Shown: piece by piece, positions 7,276 to 12,417 of the stretch
How the letters are laid out: the number at the start of each line of letters is the position of its first letter
How positions within the stretch are numbered: position 1 is the stretch's first letter
Origin: Cephalothrix spiralis
Taxonomy: Eukaryota; Nemertea; Palaeonemertea; Archinemertea; Cephalotrichidae
Length of the DNA: 12,417 nucleotides
Assembly (NCBI GenBank): GCA_032353305.1
Contig: JAUCNG010271073.1
Location: 1 to 12,417 of the forward strand
Direction: 5' to 3'
Notes under the pieces: model-generated
The model's database searches: none
What the model was told of the DNA's origin: nothing
What the model saw: only the letters and a program-made list of their open reading frames with translations
Made by a program: the position numbers and the translations under genes

Positions 7276-7577
7276 GTAGGTCTGTATTAATTTACGATTT
7301 CTAAGCATGCTGCAAACAGCCGCAGTGTGCCATATATTGTATTATGCTTTTATAGCACTCGGAAACCCAACATCAGGTAGACGTATAATCTAAAATACAT
7401 ACATTTTAAAATATATATAAATTACATATTTTACCAGTAGTCTATGACTTCTGATTTTATTAACTTCTTTATAGATCTTATTATCAGAAACTATTTATAC
7501 ATGTACTGTATTAATCTCTATCCTTGATATTTGTTGGTTATTTCTGTCCTACGAAATTGGTCAGTGCCATAAGACGT

Positions 7578-8114
7578 TACTCACCCCGTGCCGTAACCGT
7601 ATTTCATCGAGTCGATTCTCCTGAGACCGACAAATTATATTTCTGAAAACTAGTATCTCCAGTTTGCAGAACTTTTCAAGCAAAAATCCCTTTCGAGATC
7701 TGCGAATGCCCAATTCAGTTTTAGCACTACGCATGCGCGAACCGAAAAATAACAGTGGATGACTTGTAGATGAGCGTCATATTTCTATCTGTTCGCAAAA
7801 CATTTATATAGCCTTTATTCAACCATTACAGAGATATTGACGGTCTAAAATAAATCAATAAATTCACATTTTTATTTACAATTTTTGGACTCTCTAATAT
7901 TTCGACAATTGTTGGCTTAGTTCAGGCTATAAAAATGAATTACTAACAGATATAAAATCCGCTTTTGTGAATGCGCATTGTAAATCCTGAACTGCGCACG
8001 CGCAGATCTCAAAGAGACTGTTCTGAAAACTTGAGACCACCTAGATTACAGAAATATAGTTATCGGTGCTAGGTCAAGCCGATTCTATGAAATACGGGTA
8101 ATGCACAGGATTAA
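7578..8114. mobile_element. Foldback/MITE-like element A, arms about 200 bp
   Basis: Left arm from about 7578 and right arm ending about 8114 are imperfect reverse complements over roughly 200 bases. Landmarks in order: CCGTATTTCAT(C/A)GA(G/A)TCG, ATATTTCTG, GAGATCTGCG, TTCAG, ATGCGC and TATATAGCC-like. The centre (about 7830-7920) is unpaired and AT-rich. No transposase ORF. It shares TATTTCTATCTGTT and the following TATAGCC...GAGATAT sequence with the element at 9348-9747, so both belong to one family. Exact ends and target duplication are not clear. Confidence 0.7.
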
Positions 8115-8116
8115 TC

Positions 8117-8187
8117 ACTCGTGAATTTTAATATCCTACCGGTCTGTGACTCGTGCGATACATAAATCACTCGTGATGTAACTCGTT
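8117..8187. repeat. Cluster of ACTCGTG short repeats
   Basis: ACTCGTG occurs at 8117-8123, 8149-8155 and 8169-8175, with a variant ACTCGTT at 8181-8187; two copies sit in AATCACTCGTGA. It directly abuts the right end of element A and could be a decayed subterminal repeat block. Confidence 0.45.
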
Positions 8188-8461
8188 TTATAGCACTCTA
8201 CCAATAAAGTATTGACTATGTATTTAACATCCGTTAAAATGTCTTTAAAATTTAATAATCCTAACTCTTTTGTAATCATAAGAATATGATAGATATTACA
8301 GACGAATTAAAAGACAATTGCTGATACCATTGATTTATCAGGGTATTTTGGGGTTTAATACCCTACCGCATACATTATAAATCTTTAACATATCTGTGAA
8401 TATACATAACAAATGGAGTGATTGGTTTGTCCTGAGTGCTACGTCATTTTCCTGGTTTATA

Positions 8462-8910
8462 CCCACTTAGCAGAAATTCCACTAAGCAGAAACCCGCTTA
8501 ATAGAAAATCAAAATATGCATCCCTATCAATAAATAAATTACTTACCGAATAATTGCTTGTCACGCATATAGATCGTGAATTTATATTTATAATGTTCAT
8601 CGATGCGATACGCGTTAAATATCGAGAATTTTGATTTGAATCAATTTTATCTAAATTCTAAATTAATTGGAGGGAACCCTCGATCTAAGGATAACAGTCA
8701 ATTGAACAATTATTGTCTACTTTTATTCAATACGCATTGATGTAGAAATCGTTCAATGATCAATTATAGTTGTTTATTTTAGTTGATTACTTGTGGTAAT
8801 GGTTATAAAAGGCAACGGGTAGATTCTATACAATTCATTCTTAGATAAGGGTGCATATTTTAATTTTCTATTTAGCGGGTTTCTGCTTAGTGGAATTTAT
8901 GCTTAGTGGG
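8462..8910. mobile_element. 449-bp MITE with 62-bp terminal inverted repeats
   Basis: The terminal 62 bases (8462-8523 and 8849-8910) are inverted copies with only a few mismatches. Each terminus is built from three degenerate tandem copies of a unit of about 16 bases, CCACTAAGCAGAAA: CCCACTTAGCAGAAATT, CCACTAAGCAGAAAC and CCGCTTAATAGAAAATC. The interior (8524-8848) is AT-rich with no ORF, so the element is non-autonomous. Repeated motifs in the termini resemble foldback elements or transposase-binding arrays. No clear target-site duplication is seen (left flank TTTATA, right flank AATTC). Confidence 0.85.
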
Positions 8911-9347
8911 AATTCACCATTTTAATTGCATATTAAAACGCTTGCTGCTTCAACAATAAGTTGCTTTTGATGTCATATGTTATTTGAAAACGTCGGATCA
9001 AATAATTGTTGTTGTTTTTTATGTGATGAAGTTAGGACATTTATTTTAAGTCTTGGATTACTTTTTTGTTTATTTAAGTTATCATATTTTCAATTTAATC
9101 ATATAAATTTATGCAAACATAATTATGTTAAAAATGATAATAAACAAATAAGTTAAGAGTAAATACAATAGAATATAAATGAATGAAAAGATACATGTAT
9201 AACAATAATAATTTGGCATATTCATACGTTTTACATATTTACAAACGATGAGAATTGTGCATTTATTTTTCCTTTTGTTACCCTATTTCTGTAGTTACGT
9301 TTGAAAAACTGCGTGCATTTTATACCTATCCAGTAGTACACCAGGAT

Positions 9348-9747
9348 TGACAATCTATGTCAAAAAGTCAGACTGCTCCAGGCACGAATATCCAGTGGAT
9401 TTTGAGATTTCGGATGCGTTGTTCAAATTTTGCTCTGCACATGCGCAAATCGAAAAACTAAAATAGAATAATATTTCTATCTGTTGGTAATACATTTTAC
9501 CACCGATATCTCAGTAACGGCTGGGTTTAGGCTATATAGATGTATTGTCAACAGATAGAAACATGACCCTAACATACATGAATACGTTATTACTTTTTCG
9601 ATTCGCGTAAGCGCAGTGCGAAATCTCAATATCCACTGAAATTTTGATTTTAATTTTCACTGCAGGTATAAACCCTTTGGGTGAGTAACGATTACCACAG
9701 GCGAATTTCTTGCCCGAAGCCGTCAGACTTTTTGACATAGATTGTCA
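9348..9747. mobile_element. Foldback/MITE-like element B, 26-bp perfect ends
   Basis: The outer 26 bases are perfect inverted repeats (9348-9373 and 9722-9747), beginning TGACAATCTATGTCAAAAAG. Inward the arms keep matching (CAGTGGAT(T/A)TTGAGATTTCG, AATCGAAAAA, TTTCTATCTGTTG, AATACAT) to a short centre near 9500-9540. The right arm carries about 60 extra bases, including GTTACTCACCC read on the minus strand, a string also at the left end of element A. No ORF of substance. Confidence 0.8.
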
Positions 9748-9936
9748 TACGTGACATGAACATGTATTGACTTTTGAAAACAAAGTGAAGAATTAACTTT
9801 GAAATGGTTTTCGCTACTGGATATTAATTGTTGTTTTTATTTTTGATCCGATGTTTTTTTTCATATATTCGCCATAAACCGAATATGCTCCAATATTTTT
9901 AAATGACCATGTTCGTGAATGGTATTCCCTCCTCGT

Positions 9937-10031
9937 CATTGAATTTTGATGAATGAGATTTAAGAAAATTGCCCTCTGTGCTTTTACTTTCAAGTTAAAA
10001 GTCCAAAGAGCAATTTTCTTAAAATTCAATG
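9937..10031. repeat. Near-perfect hairpin, about 43-bp arms
   Basis: Left arm CATTGAATTTT (9937-9947), a bulge of about 11 bases, then TTTAAGAAAATTGC (9959-9972) onward; the right arm returns GCAATTTTCTTAAA (10010-10023) and AAAATTCAATG (10021-10031). The turn is only a few bases around 9988-9995. It could be a small palindromic element or a transcribed hairpin such as a precursor-miRNA-like RNA; nothing here proves transcription. Confidence 0.7.
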
Positions 10032-10060
10032 CTCTTTAATAACTTTGAAGGTGTTTCTAT

Positions 10061-10219
10061 GAGTTAGAGGTGGCGACCCTACTTGATAAAACTTGACAAA
10101 AACACGAAACAAAGTTAATTTTCTATTTTAATTTCTTTAACGTTTTGGCCAAAAATGGCATTTATGGTTCTTAGTTATGTACATGGAATTTGAGAATTTA
10201 AGGTATCCACCTCTAACTC
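10061..10219. mobile_element. Short MITE-like element with 13-bp inverted ends
   Basis: GAGTTAGAGGTGG (10061-10073) is perfectly inverted as CCACCTCTAACTC (10207-10219), bounding 159 bases of AT-rich DNA without coding content. Pairing does not extend clearly inward, so this could also be chance or a degraded element. Confidence 0.45.
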
Positions 10220-10816
10220 TATTGGTTATTATTGCTAATTTTGCACATAATATCTAAGCACATAACAAAAATTGTGTGTGTTTTAACCGTATCAAATATG
10301 TTTGAGTCAGTGTTAAGTTCGAACGAAATGGTTAGCTAAGAGCTCAGGGGGTCGCCCCTGTACAGACTGCGCAATTTTACAATTAAATGATCATTAATTG
10401 ATTATTTTATGATTATTCAACAGTTACATGTGTCCCGTTCCTGTGTTAATAGCGTATTTAGATCTTTGTTATATTGTTAAATGTGCCCTCTATTAGTTGA
10501 ATATTTACTTATGAATTATGGGGCGCATTTTCCAAAATATACAACAAGATCTAAGATGGGTAAGAAACCAAATGTTTCTTGGTTAAGGCCCTAAGGTGTC
10601 CGGGTCTATTAGAGGTATTAGATCGAATTATTATTTGTTCTCGTTCGAACTATTTCATTGATTTTTTAAATTGTTTAATTTGTTCGTTTTTCGATCATAC
10701 TAGACTAGACATCATGAGATTAGCCTACAAGATATAGGTCTTGATTCATTCTTTCCCGAGGGGTATATCATCCTGCATTCCTGCAAATCCAAAATTAGAA
10801 AACGAGTTATTGTCGC

Positions 10817-10944
10817 GTACTCCGCGCCATTCCTTTTTCCGCCAACTGTGTTTGGCTCATGGTAATAAGATAAAATGGCTGACTGTTTATTGTAAATACC
10901 ATGAGTTAAACACAGTTGGCGGGAAAAGGAACGGCGCGAAGTAC
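10817..10944. repeat. Long hairpin with 48-bp arms and 32-base loop
   Basis: Arms 10817-10864 and 10897-10944 match at 43 of 48 positions as inverted repeats without gaps. All five differences are transitions, and three of them would be G-U pairs in RNA. Each arm includes CGCCAACTGTGTTT and a GCGCC block, far more GC-rich than the surroundings. It is either a recent palindromic insertion or a transcribed hairpin. The open frame across it (10741-10956) is not a gene. Confidence 0.85.
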
Positions 10945-11937
10945 TCTACCTTTTAGAAAAGTTTTATTTTGAAGAAAAAAATTGCGCATCAAGAAAAAAA
11001 GCGCAACATATTTTCCATTGTTTGTAGGATGATCTATCCCTTGGCTTTTCTATCACGTGAGCTATTATCTTTACTCTGTCAGTCTTGTCTGGTCGCGTGC
11101 TTTTCTTTAACTAACTTGGCATGATCCCTCCTTTCATATTAGTTGGCGGCACCAGTTCACCGAGAATACTATCCCACGGGGCATGCGCAGCATATGACAT
11201 AGGACACGAGTCAGCGGAGGGTTGTAAGTGGTTTGTCGAACTATCTGCATGTTCTTATATTTCCGTTTCCGCCTTTCTGTACATGTGCGAAATGGACTTA
11301 AAAATAAACGAAATCTTCAACAAAAAGCCATTAAAATCACCTCGGATATTTACATAATTATTGCATTCTAGTTTAAAACATTTTGGGGTGTCCGATAGAT
11401 CTTGTTGTTTATGTATCCGCCACAAGTGGAGTTTTTGGCACTCTTCTCAAGACAATATGGCGGTCTATGATTGTAAACATAACATACTTTTGTTTTGTGT
11501 TACTCTCTATTTAATATCCATAATAAAATAGAATACATTAACAAGGGACGAAACAACTTTTTATTCAGAATTTCAGTCCCATTTTCAGTTACATTCATGC
11601 CCGATTTGAGTGGAATGATAAATAAAGAATAATTTATTTACTATTTTCACCCCTTTACATTAATAAAAGTCTAAGCATGGGAGGTGTTTGAATAAGCTTT
11701 TTGATCAATTAGATTTCTTGTGCACTGAATGTCTATAATACGTACATACCCTTTTTGTAAGAAGCTAAATGTATACCAGCTAGAGCGAGGTACGATCGAA
11801 CATATAGTAAATGAACAGTTATTTCGATAGTAAAATCTTTGCGATTTAACTCTAACCTGACATTCGTATCAGCGCCCGGTCAGCGCCATCAGTAGACAGA
11901 AAAGACCAATGTTCCTTAATCGTGCTGCCTTTAAGGC

Positions 11938-11946
11938 ACTTCCGGT
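11938..11946 (-). promoter_or_regulatory. ETS-family consensus site
   Basis: ACTTCCGGT is the exact reverse complement of the ETS consensus ACCGGAAGT. It sits in a locally GC-richer stretch (11870-11950). Function is unproven. Confidence 0.2.
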
Positions 11947-12376
11947 ATGGGTCCTCAATTTGTTTACAAATCACTAGTTTATTTTTTATACTTAAAAGAA
12001 ACATTAAAAGGGTATTCTCTGTTTACTTGCGTGGAAAGTTTTAATGAATTGTTAACAATAATAGAAAAAAATTTTACTACTTAAAAATTGTACGTTATAT
12101 TAATTATGATCGATCGTTATTACTTTTATTTAACATCGCATTTATTTTAAACCCAAGAAATTTTTGGAATACTACTTAAATGTAAATTCTCATTTCCCAT
12201 GATATAATTCCAAAACTTATTAATTCTATCCAAAATGAAACTTTTGATCCAAAAAGTATGCGTTCAAGCAACGACAATTTTGTTTTGCTGGTACATTTAT
12301 CTTCCATGTAACCCCTTGCTATGCGTGTTGTGCGAATGTTAGTTCTGCCCCCACGAAGTAAAGAGACTTAACTCCA

Positions 12377-12389
12377 TTTTGGCGGGAAA
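12377..12389 (+). promoter_or_regulatory. E2F-type consensus site
   Basis: TTTTGGCGGGAAA matches the classical E2F/DP consensus. It lies near the right edge, so any promoter it serves would be outside the window. Evidence is the motif only. Confidence 0.25.
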
Positions 12390-12417
12390 CTTTTTTATTG
12401 CATAATATCATTGATTA

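Larger units (their letters stand above)
7276..12417 (+). other. Long liprin-alpha intron (or 3' flank) with foldback-element cluster
   Basis: Over 5.1 kb follow the donor at 7276 without a recognisable exon on either strand. The stretch 7578-10944 is dominated by palindromic elements listed separately. From 10950 to 12417 I see only AT-rich DNA with isolated motifs: a GCATGCGC near 11180, an ETS consensus at 11938-11946 and an E2F-type site at 12377-12389. A 13-base direct repeat, TTTTATAGCACTC, occurs at 7348-7360 and 8186-8198. Confidence 0.6.

Noticed and set aside
9532-10029. ORFs of 68 and 71 codons on the minus strand
   Set aside because: They run across the arms of foldback element B and the 9937-10031 hairpin; the sequence is explained by the inverted repeats.
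10741-10956. 71-codon ORF including an SWREKERREV-like reading around 10912 that recalls the liprin C-terminal exon
   Set aside because: The match is short, comes from the right arm of a palindrome, lacks a proper acceptor, and the rest does not fit the liprin tail.
11121-11357. 78-codon plus-strand ORF
   Set aside because: No recognised domain or splice context; the mixed composition gives no protein-like pattern I can defend.
11736-11752. VRTY-like reading resembling the liprin C-terminal PDZ ligand
   Set aside because: Only four residues match (followed by Pro, not Ser-Cys-stop) and there is no upstream tail exon in frame.

Overview
This window looks like nuclear DNA from an invertebrate animal. 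It is AT-rich, has spliced protein-coding exons with GT-AG introns, and is crowded with small inverted-repeat elements. I see no bacterial operon structure, tRNA, rRNA or CRISPR array. The conserved gene is liprin-alpha. Its residues, the low GC and the density of MITE-like elements would suit a lophotrochozoan, perhaps a bivalve mollusc, but the organism is inferred, not proven.

Layout. Positions 1-2253 (minus strand) hold the first 751 codons of an intronless reading frame that runs off the left edge. It encodes about five N-terminal membrane segments, about eight ankyrin repeats and then the start of a protein kinase domain (glycine loop, catalytic Lys, likely alpha-C Glu). No stop interrupts it. 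From 2254 to 4215 I see only intergenic or intronic DNA with a few short motifs. On the plus strand, four exons (4216-4391, 5253-5350, 6122-6297, 7207-7275) join in frame into 173 residues that cover the second and third SAM domains of liprin-alpha, an active-zone/focal-adhesion scaffold. The first exon has a splice acceptor and the last a splice donor, so the gene extends beyond both edges. The membrane-ankyrin-kinase gene therefore appears to lie antisense inside a liprin-alpha intron, unless the assembly is chimeric.

The introns are repeat-rich. They hold a 22-bp minisatellite in two blocks around an inverted-repeat element (5466-6049), a 152-bp MITE-like element (6353-6504), a 100-bp insert with an (AAAT)n tail and 12-bp flanking repeats (6726-6849), and a GC-rich patch (6917-7052). 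The last intron (7276 onwards) has a cluster of foldback elements: two related ones (7578-8114 and 9348-9747), one with 62-bp terminal inverted repeats built from a short tandem motif (8462-8910), and three hairpin or MITE-like structures (9937-10031, 10061-10219, 10817-10944). From about 10950 to the end I recognise no gene.

The two genes have no evident functional link beyond position. The most unusual item is the polytopic membrane / ankyrin / C-terminal kinase protein, followed by the cluster of palindromic elements.
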